A DNA stretch of 64,000 nucleotides from CBEUVQ01 sp965546615 (GTDB taxonomy: Bacteria; Bacillota; Desulfotomaculia; Desulfotomaculales; Desulfohalotomaculaceae), in NCBI GenBank assembly GCA_965546615.1, contig CBEUVQ010000006.1, positions 19,521-83,520 of the forward strand, in the 5' to 3' direction. The translations under genes were made by a program, and so were the position numbers. Under the pieces are notes generated by a model. It was given only the letters and a program-made list of their open reading frames with translations, searched no databases and was not told the origin of the DNA. Each line of letters starts with the position of its first letter. Within the stretch, counting starts at the first letter, position 1. Positions 56,175-64,000 of this stretch are shown here, in pieces.

Positions 56175-56595
56175 CGCTGTCACCGGTAAGGCTGATGTTT
56201 TCCTGCTCTAAAATCTCTTTTACTTTTTCAAAGGTTGCTGCCACAATCGCACCGCATTTAACAGCATCCAGATTCTGCTTGGGATCGCCGTCGATAATAT
56301 CGACACAATTGATACCTGGCTGCTGCTGTTCAAACCAACTGACCAATTCCTCTATCATCAGATATAATCTTGGGTTGTCCGCTGCGTACAAACTGAGCAG
56401 GCATACTCCGCCGGTCAGTGCTCCGCAGTTTCTGCCGGTAAAACCCAATCCCCCGGCTAATCCGCTGCCGGCCCGGATTAAATCCGGGTTATCCTTTCCC
56501 TGCATTTCTAAACCAAGCTGTAACAAAATTTGGCTGCATTTCAATCCCTGCCGGGCCAAATCAAACATGCGAAAAGTTATATCCGCCATAGCCAT
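56167..56595 (-). CDS. C_GCAxxG_C_C family redox protein (DVU_1555-like)
   Basis: 142-residue member of the C_GCAxxG_C_C family, which is thought to bind a metal or carry a disulfide. Cys20 (KCSQ), Cys57 in GRNCGALTGG, Cys65, Cys97 and Cys114 fit the pattern. Overlaps the radical SAM gene by 8 bp. Electron-transfer partner for the radical SAM enzyme is a guess from neighbourhood. Confidence 0.85.
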   Translation of the reverse strand: MAMADITFRMFDLARQGLKCSQILLQLGLEMQGKDNPDLIRAGSGLAGGLGFTGRNCGALTGGVCLLSLYAADNPRLYLMIEELVSWFEQQQPGINCVDIIDGDPKQNLDAVKCGAIVAATFEKVKEILEQENISLTGDSDE

Positions 56596-56608
56596 CCCCT
56601 TACTCTAA

Positions 56609-57331
56609 TTAATCTTTGCCGGCAATAAGCAAAAAATATCCCGGTTTAAGCTGCTGCAGTGAGTTTTGCATTGTTCTCGCCTGTCGGCAGTCACCCAACA
56701 TTTGACACCAGAAATCTTTCATCGAACCGTAGGTAAAAATTATTTGCCCCATCAGCGCTCTTAACAGTTGGGTTTGATCCTCCCAACGCTCTATTTTAAA
56801 ACCTGCGTCGGAAATTATCTTCAGCCAGGCAGATTTTTGCCTGGCACCGCTGAGGCAGGTAATAACATCATCGCTTCGTCCGCCACCGGCAGCGCCGCTT
56901 CTGATATACATATCTGTGACAATTAATTTGCCCTGCGGTTTTAATACCCGATGTATTTGTTTTAAAGAAAGCTGCACATCCGACATCAGCGACAGCGTGC
57001 ACTCAGCTATCACACCGTCCATTTCTCCGTCTTGGAAATTCAAACTTTCTCCGCTTCCTGCAAATATCGGCAGGTTGGGGTTTCTCTTTTTGCCGACAGT
57101 CAGCATTACCGGTGACGGATCTATACCTACCGCTTGCAAATGATGCACATTAATTAATCGTTCAACTGTCGCGCCGCTGCCGCAGCCCACATCTAAAATT
57201 TTAGCCCCTACCGGAAAGCGGCAGAGATTTATCGCCCGATCAGTAAGAGTAAACCCGCCGGGTCTTACTGTGCTGCCTGTAACCTGCCGGATTGTATCAC
57301 TTTCATATACCCGACAGCTTTCTTTTACCAT
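56609..57331 (-). CDS. SAM-dependent methyltransferase (TrsM/DVU_1556-like)
   Basis: 240-residue class I methyltransferase: ILDVGCGSGATVERLI is the SAM-binding glycine loop (residues 40-55) and VIAECTLSLM the post-motif. The N-terminal SCRVYESDTIRQVTG segment resembles other members placed next to TrsS. TAATG overlaps the upstream redox protein by one base, so translation is coupled. Target molecule unknown. Confidence 0.86.
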   Translation of the reverse strand: MVKESCRVYESDTIRQVTGSTVRPGGFTLTDRAINLCRFPVGAKILDVGCGSGATVERLINVHHLQAVGIDPSPVMLTVGKKRNPNLPIFAGSGESLNFQDGEMDGVIAECTLSLMSDVQLSLKQIHRVLKPQGKLIVTDMYIRSGAAGGGRSDDVITCLSGARQKSAWLKIISDAGFKIERWEDQTQLLRALMGQIIFTYGSMKDFWCQMLGDCRQARTMQNSLQQLKPGYFLLIAGKD

Positions 57332-57543
57332 TATTTATCCTCCAAACTTCTTTCTACTTCCGCCATTTTGCCCATTGCTAAATCCTCGGTGATCAGCACC
57401 AACCCGCACTGAGGACACTTAAGCAGTTCCACCGGAAAGGAAGCACCCAAGTAGCTAACATTAACTTTACCCGGCTCCAACGAACAATTGCATTTGGCAC
57501 AGCGCCAAGGTGTGGTAGTTTCTTTTAACGGTTTATAGCTCAT
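57331..57543 (-). CDS. Small zinc-ribbon redox protein (DVU_1557-like)
   Basis: 70 residues, two CxxC pairs (CAKC, CPQC) as in rubredoxin/zinc-ribbon proteins. The ATG at 57543 is preferred because AGGATG lies eight bases before it; the open frame extends to 57579 inside the upstream gene. Coupled to the methyltransferase gene. Confidence 0.8.
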   Translation of the reverse strand: MSYKPLKETTTPWRCAKCNCSLEPGKVNVSYLGASFPVELLKCPQCGLVLITEDLAMGKMAEVERSLEDK

Positions 57544-57554
57544 AAACTCACATC

Positions 57555-59828
57555 CTAATCTAAATCCATTCGATGACAATATGCGTTGTAAATTTTATAG
57601 CCGTCACTGCAGATTTGATATTCAACCCAATAGGTAATGTTTTCACTGCGATGGCAGGCCAAAGATCTGCCGGTATCCGGATTAATAAATTTTTCGCCGC
57701 TTTGCTCTGCCAATTCAATAGTTTTTTGAATATCCTGCTTTAATATAAATCTTTGCTGTAATAATTGCTGTACATCATCATCAATATAAAGTTTTATTTT
57801 TTCGCAATCAGGTGTATAATCCATTTTTTCTCCCCAATAAACATTTAACAGTTTTTGTTTTAAAATCATGCGGTTTTCACGCCGCTGTGAATAATCAACA
57901 GCTTTACCTATTTCTATATTTTCAGGATAGATTAAGTCCAACAAATGATAGGTTTTTTTGCCTTGAGAAATAAAGTGATCGCGGCACATAGCACAGTAAG
58001 TTAAATAGTCGCTGCTGCTTTCATTAATGCGGTCATCTATCACTTTACCGGCTATCGGCGGGTTAGAAGAATACATTAAACCGCCGTAACCACAGCACTT
58101 AGTCTGTTCCCGATTGTACGGAAGCTCTTCAATTGTGCAGCCAAGTTTTTCAGCCAAGCTGCGTACACTTTGGTGAATTGACGCTTCCCAGCGGGTTGAG
58201 CAGGGATCGTGCAGTGCTAAAGTAAGCTGTCCGATGCTGCCGCTTTGTTCCGGTAAACCGATTTGATCCAATACCTCCATTAATGACAGCAGCTTTACCT
58301 GCGGCAGATTATTTTTTAATATTCTATAACAGGTAGGACAAGCCGCAATTATTTGTGGGCAGCCCAGCTGCTTCCAGCGGGCTTCTGTTTCTTTGATTAA
58401 TTTTTCAAACCGCTCCCCTTCACCGGCCCAGTCTGCCGGCACCCCACAGCACTGCAGCATAATTCCTACACCGCCGGTCAATTTTTCCTGCAGGTAACCG
58501 TAAACTTTTACCACCTGATCAGGAGAAGAACCACTGAGCTGACAGCCGGGAAAAAATGCGTATTTGCTGGTTTTGGTTCCCCGCTGATTTCTTGTCAGCA
58601 CAAATCTTTCGCTGTTATTGAACTTTAAATCCCGCAGGGGAAAATCAAAAGCCGATGGCGGCATTTTGCCCCGCTGCACCATACCGTACCGCGCATCTCT
58701 GCAGAGAGATGCCATATCAAAATTATTAGGGCATACAGAAATACACAGCCCGCATAAACTGCAGGAATTTATCATTTTGTTGGCGTAATGCAGACCCATG
58801 ACAATAGATTCATTATTATATATTTCCCGCACATACTTTTTGGGGTAGCCTTTATAATGTTCCATATAGGGACAAGCTTTTACGCACTCCATACATTGAC
58901 ACTGCAGGCACCTTCCTGCCTCTGCCACTGCTTCTTCTTTGCTGTAACCCTGCACGTTTTTCATCGGTACCCTGAATGTCGGCGCTATCCCTTTAACGTT
59001 GGTATAAAGCTGAGTTTGGTAACACCCCTCATTGCCGCGTCCGGCAGTCAGCGAAACTCCTTGAATATACCGATCAACAGAAGTAGCTGCCCTGCGCCCC
59101 AGCGCCACCGACAAGGAGGGCGAATAGGGTTGACCTAAGTCAATCATACTGCCACCCGCAAAAACACCGTCATACTGCGTGGATAAAGCAGCATCATCTA
59201 CTTGCAGTTCCAAGTTGAGATTGTTTTCGCTCCCCAACCCTAAGTAAACCGCATCAAACTCATTCATTAATTCTGATAACGATACATCTTTTCCCAAAGC
59301 TGTATTCATGCGGAATTCAATATTCAATTTTGTCAGCACTGACATATCCGCTGTAATCATTTCATTAGTTAATGCACTGCCAAGATACGATCTTATCCTG
59401 CCGCCCAATTGATCCGAAGCTTCAAAAGCAGTAACCGCATATCCCTTTTTAGCCAATTCATAAGCTGCAGTAAGTCCGCTCAAACCGGTACCGACCACTG
59501 CCACTCGTTTATTTTTTTTCGGCAGAGCCATTATTTTAGGCGCAGTAAAATAATCGGCACAGAATTTTTCCAATTCGCCTACAGACAGCGACTCGCCAAC
59601 TTCACTGCGTTTACAGCTCTGTTCACATTGGCGATGACAAATATTGGCTATAATTCTGGGAAAGGGCATTTTCTTTTGTAATATCGCGGCAGCGGACGAA
59701 AAATCCTCTTTAGCAACGGCGGCAATAAAACTGCGGACGTCAACATGCAGCGGACAAGCAGCGGTACAGGCAGGAGGGTGCTCTTGGATACACTTGTTTT
59801 CCCATTCCCTTAGTTCCTTTTGATCCAT
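57555..59828 (-). CDS. Multidomain flavin/Fe-S oxidoreductase (DVU_1558-like) with CCG domains
   Basis: 757 residues in four parts. Residues 1-90: N-terminal Cys-rich GltD-type Fe-S domain (CTAACPLHVDV, CHRQCEQSC). 105-290: FAD/NAD-binding fold (VVGTGLSGLTAA). 290-380: two ferredoxin [4Fe-4S] clusters (CLQCQCMECVKACP, CSLCGLCISVCP). 420-640: two CCG domains (QCCGVPADWAGE, KCCGYGGLMY) as in heterodisulfide reductase and GlpC. A 90-residue tail follows. Most likely transfers electrons between the aldehyde oxidoreductase and a membrane or soluble carrier. Confidence 0.88.
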   Translation of the reverse strand: MDQKELREWENKCIQEHPPACTAACPLHVDVRSFIAAVAKEDFSSAAAILQKKMPFPRIIANICHRQCEQSCKRSEVGESLSVGELEKFCADYFTAPKIMALPKKNKRVAVVGTGLSGLTAAYELAKKGYAVTAFEASDQLGGRIRSYLGSALTNEMITADMSVLTKLNIEFRMNTALGKDVSLSELMNEFDAVYLGLGSENNLNLELQVDDAALSTQYDGVFAGGSMIDLGQPYSPSLSVALGRRAATSVDRYIQGVSLTAGRGNEGCYQTQLYTNVKGIAPTFRVPMKNVQGYSKEEAVAEAGRCLQCQCMECVKACPYMEHYKGYPKKYVREIYNNESIVMGLHYANKMINSCSLCGLCISVCPNNFDMASLCRDARYGMVQRGKMPPSAFDFPLRDLKFNNSERFVLTRNQRGTKTSKYAFFPGCQLSGSSPDQVVKVYGYLQEKLTGGVGIMLQCCGVPADWAGEGERFEKLIKETEARWKQLGCPQIIAACPTCYRILKNNLPQVKLLSLMEVLDQIGLPEQSGSIGQLTLALHDPCSTRWEASIHQSVRSLAEKLGCTIEELPYNREQTKCCGYGGLMYSSNPPIAGKVIDDRINESSSDYLTYCAMCRDHFISQGKKTYHLLDLIYPENIEIGKAVDYSQRRENRMILKQKLLNVYWGEKMDYTPDCEKIKLYIDDDVQQLLQQRFILKQDIQKTIELAEQSGEKFINPDTGRSLACHRSENITYWVEYQICSDGYKIYNAYCHRMDLD

Positions 59829-59917
59829 ACTTGATCACCCGTTTCATTTTTCATTATTTATGATTAATTGCTCAGGGGCGAGCCGTTAACGGCTCGCTCC
59901 CTGTTTAGATTACGAAA

Positions 59918-62644
59918 TTAATTGGCTGATTTCGCTTTTAAACCTGCCAGCACTTTTTCCGGTAACGCCGGCAGTTCGGTAATTCTAACACCGCATGCTC
60001 TGTAAATACCGTTAATGATAGCTGCGTGAGGACTGGTCAGCGGCAGTTCACCGACACCGGAAGCACCAAACGGACCTAAATCCCGTGGGGTTTCCACATA
60101 AATTATTTCCATATTGTCCGGTACGTCTTTAATGTTCGGTATACCGCAGTTCTGCAGTGTGGTATGCTTTTTCAGATCTTCAAAGTCCTCGGATAATGCA
60201 AAACCAAGGGCTTGAGTCATACCACCGTAAATCTGACCGTCCACCACCAGCTTGTTCATGACTGTACCTACGTCAACCACTGCGGTTAATTTTAACACTT
60301 GGGTTTTACCGGTGTTAACATCAACTTCCACTTCCGCCATAAATACACCGTACATATATGTCGGGAAGGGGTTGCCTTGGGCATTTTCATCACAATCTGT
60401 ACATGGAGCGGTCCACTTGCCGTCATAGCTTACTGCAATATTTTCCGCTACCATTTCATCATAAGTTCTATAAGTGCCATCTTCCTTCTTCATGGCATTA
60501 ACCAATGATTCGCAGGCAATTTTAATAGCATTGCCTACAGCCACTTGAGAGCGACTGCCACCGGCCGGTCCGCCGTTAGGACACTTTGATGTGTCGTTCA
60601 ATACCAGTTTAATTTGATCCGGCTTAAGGCCGATTTGTCTCAATACTTCATGGGAAGTAGCTACACAGCCCATGTCGGCACCTTGACCGTGGTCATGCCA
60701 AGTAGCGTAAAGAGTTACTCCTTCAGGAGTGAGTTCTACCCGCGCTTCAGCGGTATCCGGGCCGTCCAAGCCACAGCCGTAAACACCGACAGACACGCCA
60801 ACGCCGCGTTTTTTATCAGCTGTAGATTCTTTCTCCGCCCTTGCCAATGCTTCTTTATACAATGGACGCATTTTATCTATCATTTCAGGCAGGCTGGTTA
60901 CATCTGGTTTACAACCGGTGGGAGTGGTAGATCCCGGACGATAGACGTTCTTATAGCGCAGCTCCAGAGGATCCATGCCAAGTTTTTCTGCCAATTCGTC
61001 CATCAATACTTCAGACGGGAACTCACTTTCCGGTGCACCGTAACCTCTAAAGGCAGCGCCCCAAGCGTGGTTGGTGCATACCGTACGGCCTATACCGCGA
61101 ATATTGGGAATGTCATAGCCGGCACCAATGTATTGGTTGCCGCGCAGCGTTAATAAATCGCCAAATTCCGAGTACGGACCATGGTCGACAGAAAAATCAT
61201 ACTCCATAGCTAACAGTTTACCATCTTGATCGGCGGCATATCTTAAGTGTGTCCAGAACGGAGAGCGCTTACCGGTATAAGTGATTTGTTGATGCATGTC
61301 AAAGTTTAAGTAAACCGGTCTTTGGGTAGCCATGCAGGCAACGCCTAACAAAGCCTCGTTAGTGGGGCTGAATTTATAACCAAAGGTACCACCGGTCGGA
61401 TTTTGTACCATTACCAGTTTTTCCGGTTCAATTCCGATACCGGGTGCAATCATGGCAGCATGCAGGTGTAAACCGATACTCTTGGAATGGATTACCAAAC
61501 GACCTTCTTCATCGTAGTAAGCAAAACCGCAGTCCGGCTCTATCGGAAGGTGCGGCTGGCGGCTGGTATAAAAATCATCTTCCACCACTACCGCTGCCTT
61601 TTCAAAGATCGGTTTGGTATCTTCGCCTTTAACAGTCTTCTGCTCAAAATAAACGTTCGGTGTTCCGGGATGGATTTCAATGGCGTCATCAGCCATAGCA
61701 GCCGGAGCACTCATATAAGCCGGCAGTTCTTCCAGTTCTACTTTTACTTTCTCAGCAGCTGCTTTAGCTTGGGCTTCGGTTTCAGCGCATACAATGGCAA
61801 TTGCATCGCCATACTGGAATACTTTTTTATCGCACAGAATCGGTCTGTCCCAACCGTCTCCTTTGTTGGTAGGGAAAGTGATTAAACCGGTAATCCGGTT
61901 TTTGCCCTTAACATCTTTATGGGTAACTACTTTATATACACCTGGCATTGCTTCTGCTTCAGAGGTGTCAATAGAAAGAATATTAGCATGAGATACTTTC
62001 GCCTGTACTAACGCTAATTTCAAAGTGTTGGGCGGCAGTTTGTGCAGGTGGTCGGCACCGTAGTCCAGCGTACCGGTAACTTTGGCAACTGCACTGGGAC
62101 GTGGATATTTGGAACCTTTGATATTATTGTCCTCCGGTAACTTGTAGGCTAAATCCTGCTTAGTAATTTCTCCCCGCAGCACCCGGGCAGCATCCATTAC
62201 TGCGTCCACCAACGGCTTGTAACCGGTGCAGCGGCAGACATTGCGGTGCTTTTGGAACCAATCCCGTACTTCCTCTCTGGTGGGATTCAGATTGGTATCC
62301 AGCAATCCCTTGGCTGAAACGATAAAACCGGGGGTGCAGAATCCGCACTGAGCCGCACCATGTACCGCCCAAGCCAACTGCAGAGCATGTAAGTCGTCGG
62401 GAGCACCTATTCCTTCAATGGTGGTAATGTTAGCTCCGTCCGGAACTCTTTTCATTTGGGTTACACATGAACGAATTACCTTTCCGTCCATGATTACCGA
62501 GCAAGCGCCGCATTGACCCTTATTGCAGCCAATTTTTGTACCGGTAAGTCCCAGTTGGTTGCGGATAACGTTAGCCAATGTTTCCTTTGGGTCAACAACT
62601 ACAGTCTTTGCTGCCCCGTTGAGAATAAAACTTTTTTTGATCAC
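59918..62644 (-). CDS. Aldehyde oxidoreductase, molybdenum-containing (MOP type)
   Basis: Xanthine-oxidase family molybdoenzyme, 908 residues against 907 for the D. gigas MOP enzyme. With the GTG start at 62644 the two [2Fe-2S] clusters fall on Cys40, 45, 48, 60 and Cys100, 103, 137, 139, identical numbers to D. gigas MOP (recalled). The catalytic Glu is in GASGVGELPL near residue 866. No FAD domain, so it donates electrons to another protein, plausibly the DVU_1558-like product. A TTG at 62650 is too close to the AAGGAGGA. Its substrate (aldehyde or N-heterocycle) is not determinable. Confidence 0.94.
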   Translation of the reverse strand: MIKKSFILNGAAKTVVVDPKETLANVIRNQLGLTGTKIGCNKGQCGACSVIMDGKVIRSCVTQMKRVPDGANITTIEGIGAPDDLHALQLAWAVHGAAQCGFCTPGFIVSAKGLLDTNLNPTREEVRDWFQKHRNVCRCTGYKPLVDAVMDAARVLRGEITKQDLAYKLPEDNNIKGSKYPRPSAVAKVTGTLDYGADHLHKLPPNTLKLALVQAKVSHANILSIDTSEAEAMPGVYKVVTHKDVKGKNRITGLITFPTNKGDGWDRPILCDKKVFQYGDAIAIVCAETEAQAKAAAEKVKVELEELPAYMSAPAAMADDAIEIHPGTPNVYFEQKTVKGEDTKPIFEKAAVVVEDDFYTSRQPHLPIEPDCGFAYYDEEGRLVIHSKSIGLHLHAAMIAPGIGIEPEKLVMVQNPTGGTFGYKFSPTNEALLGVACMATQRPVYLNFDMHQQITYTGKRSPFWTHLRYAADQDGKLLAMEYDFSVDHGPYSEFGDLLTLRGNQYIGAGYDIPNIRGIGRTVCTNHAWGAAFRGYGAPESEFPSEVLMDELAEKLGMDPLELRYKNVYRPGSTTPTGCKPDVTSLPEMIDKMRPLYKEALARAEKESTADKKRGVGVSVGVYGCGLDGPDTAEARVELTPEGVTLYATWHDHGQGADMGCVATSHEVLRQIGLKPDQIKLVLNDTSKCPNGGPAGGSRSQVAVGNAIKIACESLVNAMKKEDGTYRTYDEMVAENIAVSYDGKWTAPCTDCDENAQGNPFPTYMYGVFMAEVEVDVNTGKTQVLKLTAVVDVGTVMNKLVVDGQIYGGMTQALGFALSEDFEDLKKHTTLQNCGIPNIKDVPDNMEIIYVETPRDLGPFGASGVGELPLTSPHAAIINGIYRACGVRITELPALPEKVLAGLKAKSAN

Positions 62645-62710
62645 TTTCAATCCTCCTTAACAAGTAATTTATTTTCTTTCAAGGCTGATTTACCTTGAAA
62701 ATTAATGGCT

Positions 62711-63736
62711 TTAACTTCCTTTGCCAAAAGCGCAATCAGGATAGCGGCACACCTTACAGTTAGAGCAAAATCCACCATGAGCAAACCGCGCAATATCACG
62801 ACGGGTCAGCCTTTCTCCTGCCAATATACGCGGTATTACTAAATCAAAAATACTGGTGCGGTGATACATTACACAACCGGGTAAACCGAGAACGGGTACA
62901 TCCCCGATATAAGCAAGCATAAACATTGCACCCGGCAAAGTAGGCGCACCGTAGGTAACAATCTCACCGCCTGCCGCTTTAATTCCCGCCGGGGATACGT
63001 CATCAGGATCCACCGACATGCCGCCGGTGACTGTAATCACATCTGCTCCGGCAGCTAAAAATTCGTTTATTGCAGCGACAATCATTTCCACGCTGTCCGA
63101 AACAAGTTTTTGTCCAATCACTTCGCTGCCCAGCTGCTGCATTTTCTCCTGGATAACCGGACCGAATTTATCCTTAATACGCCCGTGATAGACTTCACTG
63201 CCGGTTGTTACCACCCCAACCTTACAGGGCTGAAGCGGCTTAATTTGTATAATCGGGTAGTTATTTCGACAAATTTCTTCAACATTCTGAATATTGCTGC
63301 TGTTAGTAGCCAACGGTATAATTCTGGTTCCGGCTAAGTTTTTACCCTCATTAACTACCTGATTATTATGTATAGTGGCAAACATGATGTCCTCAACCGC
63401 GTTAATACCGTATAGCGCCTCAACGTTAATCTTTAAAAGTCCTTTTTGAGCAGCAATAAAACTTACCTTACCTTCGCTGGGTTCGGTAATTTTCACTCCC
63501 GGACCCGCTGCCGCTCTGGCGATGCGAAGTGCCGCTTCATCTTCATGCACCATACCGTCCCGCAGATCCAATACATACAGGTGCTTTTTACCTATATCCA
63601 GCAATCTGGGAATATCTTCCTGCTTGATAATATGTCCTTTTTTAAAAGCTCGTCCTTTAAACTTGCCGGGAATTATTTGGGTAATGTCGTGACAGAGAAC
63701 GGTACCGACAGCTTCTTCTACCGGTAAAACTTTCAT
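62711..63736 (-). CDS. MoeA-like molybdopterin-binding protein with C-terminal Cys cluster
   Basis: 341-residue protein. Contains the MoeA/MogA-type molybdopterin-binding domain (GVVTTGSEVYHGRIKDK, VTGGMSVDPDDVSPAG, VPVLGLPGCVMYHRTS) but lacks the large N-terminal MoeA domains. The C-terminal FCSNCKVCRYPDCAFG gives four Cys in CX2CX2CX4C, a likely Fe-S or zinc site. First gene of the operon after the molybdenum cofactor riboswitch. Probably delivers or inserts molybdenum for the downstream oxidoreductase. Confidence 0.85.
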   Translation of the reverse strand: MKVLPVEEAVGTVLCHDITQIIPGKFKGRAFKKGHIIKQEDIPRLLDIGKKHLYVLDLRDGMVHEDEAALRIARAAAGPGVKITEPSEGKVSFIAAQKGLLKINVEALYGINAVEDIMFATIHNNQVVNEGKNLAGTRIIPLATNSSNIQNVEEICRNNYPIIQIKPLQPCKVGVVTTGSEVYHGRIKDKFGPVIQEKMQQLGSEVIGQKLVSDSVEMIVAAINEFLAAGADVITVTGGMSVDPDDVSPAGIKAAGGEIVTYGAPTLPGAMFMLAYIGDVPVLGLPGCVMYHRTSIFDLVIPRILAGERLTRRDIARFAHGGFCSNCKVCRYPDCAFGKGS

Positions 63737-63772
63737 TTCAGCATCAGCTCCTTTATTTATCTAGCGGGTGGC

Positions 63773-63810
63773 AAAAAAAGCCAAGGTGCAGATTGCCACA
63801 GCACCTTGGC
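63773..63810 (-). terminator. Riboswitch terminator of the molybdenum hydroxylase operon
   Basis: GCCAAGGTGC/GCACCTTGGC hairpin (63780-63810) followed on the minus strand by TTTTTTT, between the aptamer and the first gene. A near-identical copy exists 171 bp upstream. Confidence 0.88.
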
Positions 63811-64000
63811 ACTAAAACCAAGTTAACTGAACTCCTTTCCGCACCGGGAGGCTTACCAGTTTCCCAATAAACCCTGTCGTTCCAACAGTCATAGTCAACA
63901 AACCTTAGACTGCCGGAATCGGAGCCGTATTAAATTGACAAAATTAAAAAGCCAAGGTGCAGATTGCCACAGCACCTTGGCACTAAAACCAAGTTAACTG
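63775..64000. repeat. Direct repeat of the terminator and flank, 171 bp apart
   Basis: Bases 63775-63829 and 63946-64000 are identical over 55 bp and the second copy runs into the window edge. It contains the same terminator hairpin (63951-63981) with a T-rich tail, so a second riboswitch unit probably continues outside. Confidence 0.92.
63832..63924 (-). promoter_or_regulatory. Molybdenum (or tungsten) cofactor riboswitch, Moco RNA motif
   Basis: Minus-strand aptamer closed by CTCC/GGAG (63832-63835 with 63921-63924). The core GGGAAACTGG and GCCTCCCGGTGCGG are the Moco motif signature. It precedes a terminator and the MoeA-like gene. Whether it reads molybdenum or tungsten cofactor cannot be told reliably. 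Confidence 0.85.

Noticed and set aside
50715..63736. In-frame UGA recoding in the molybdenum hydroxylase operon
   Set aside because: I examined the gene junctions. Each reading frame is complete and ends at TAA or TAG, except xdhC, whose TGA overlaps the next start and is followed by another stop within a few codons.
1..64000. Insertion sequences, prophage or integrative element
   Set aside because: No transposase, integrase or phage gene and no att-like duplication around a tRNA was seen.

Overview
This window reads as a piece of chromosome from an anaerobic, probably endospore-forming Firmicute of the class Clostridia (Peptococcaceae- or Dethiobacteria-like). The basis is the low-to-moderate GC content, strong AGGAGG ribosome binding sites with many TTG and GTG starts, T-box and TPP riboswitch control, a GlpP-type glycerol operon, the anaerobic GlpABC dehydrogenase and a molybdenum aldehyde oxidoreductase. 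The genus cannot be fixed from the sequence alone.

Layout. 1-3260 (minus): Rrf2 regulator, cysteine desulfurase, NifU-type scaffold and tRNA thiolase mnmA (cut by the window edge), behind a promoter with two matching dyads. 3363-9700 (minus): rarA, trxA, tcdA, a 6S RNA, then aspS and hisS behind a T-box leader. 9692-11174: ECF sigma factor and membrane anti-sigma factor. 11335-19800 (plus): small DUF896 protein, HAD phosphatase, then a glycerol regulon (glpP, a leader with two terminators, glpF, glpK, glpA, glpB, glpC). 19823-26449 (minus): metallo-beta-lactamase hydrolase, dtd, relA, apt, recJ. 26565-31271: paired fluoride channels, a polar amino-acid ABC transporter and a drug/metabolite transporter. 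31430-36280: fused sugar-nucleotide enzyme, secreted GH18-like protein and pheA. 36285-37940: aroF behind two consecutive T-box units. 38041-42883: divergent thiamine genes, each side with its own TPP riboswitch and terminator. 42897-50334: glycosyltransferases, a starch-binding-type module and two coiled-coil repeat proteins; three transcription units here start at promoter motifs resembling late sporulation sigma sites, suggesting a spore-surface module.

The most interesting region is 50536-64000. A tRNA gene has selenocysteine-tRNA architecture (8-bp acceptor stem, 4-nt D-loop, long variable arm) but carries the GCA anticodon and U73 discriminator of a cysteine tRNA. It ends head-to-head against an eleven-gene minus-strand operon: a MoeA-like protein, a MOP-type aldehyde oxidoreductase, an Fe-S/flavin oxidoreductase, a zinc-ribbon protein, a methyltransferase, a C_GCAxxG_C_C protein, a radical SAM protein, an AMP-dependent ligase, XdhC, a nucleotidyltransferase-HD fusion and a histidine phosphatase. 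The gene order resembles the Desulfovibrio vulgaris DVU_1551-DVU_1559 neighbourhood (recalled, not searched). The operon is preceded by a molybdenum-cofactor riboswitch with a terminator, and a second copy of that terminator lies 171 bp upstream at the window edge, so the control element is probably tandem. The working hypothesis is a molybdenum-hydroxylase maturation system that uses or is accompanied by a dedicated SelC-like cysteine tRNA. No selenocysteine UGA codon or SelA/SelB/SelD gene was seen in the window.
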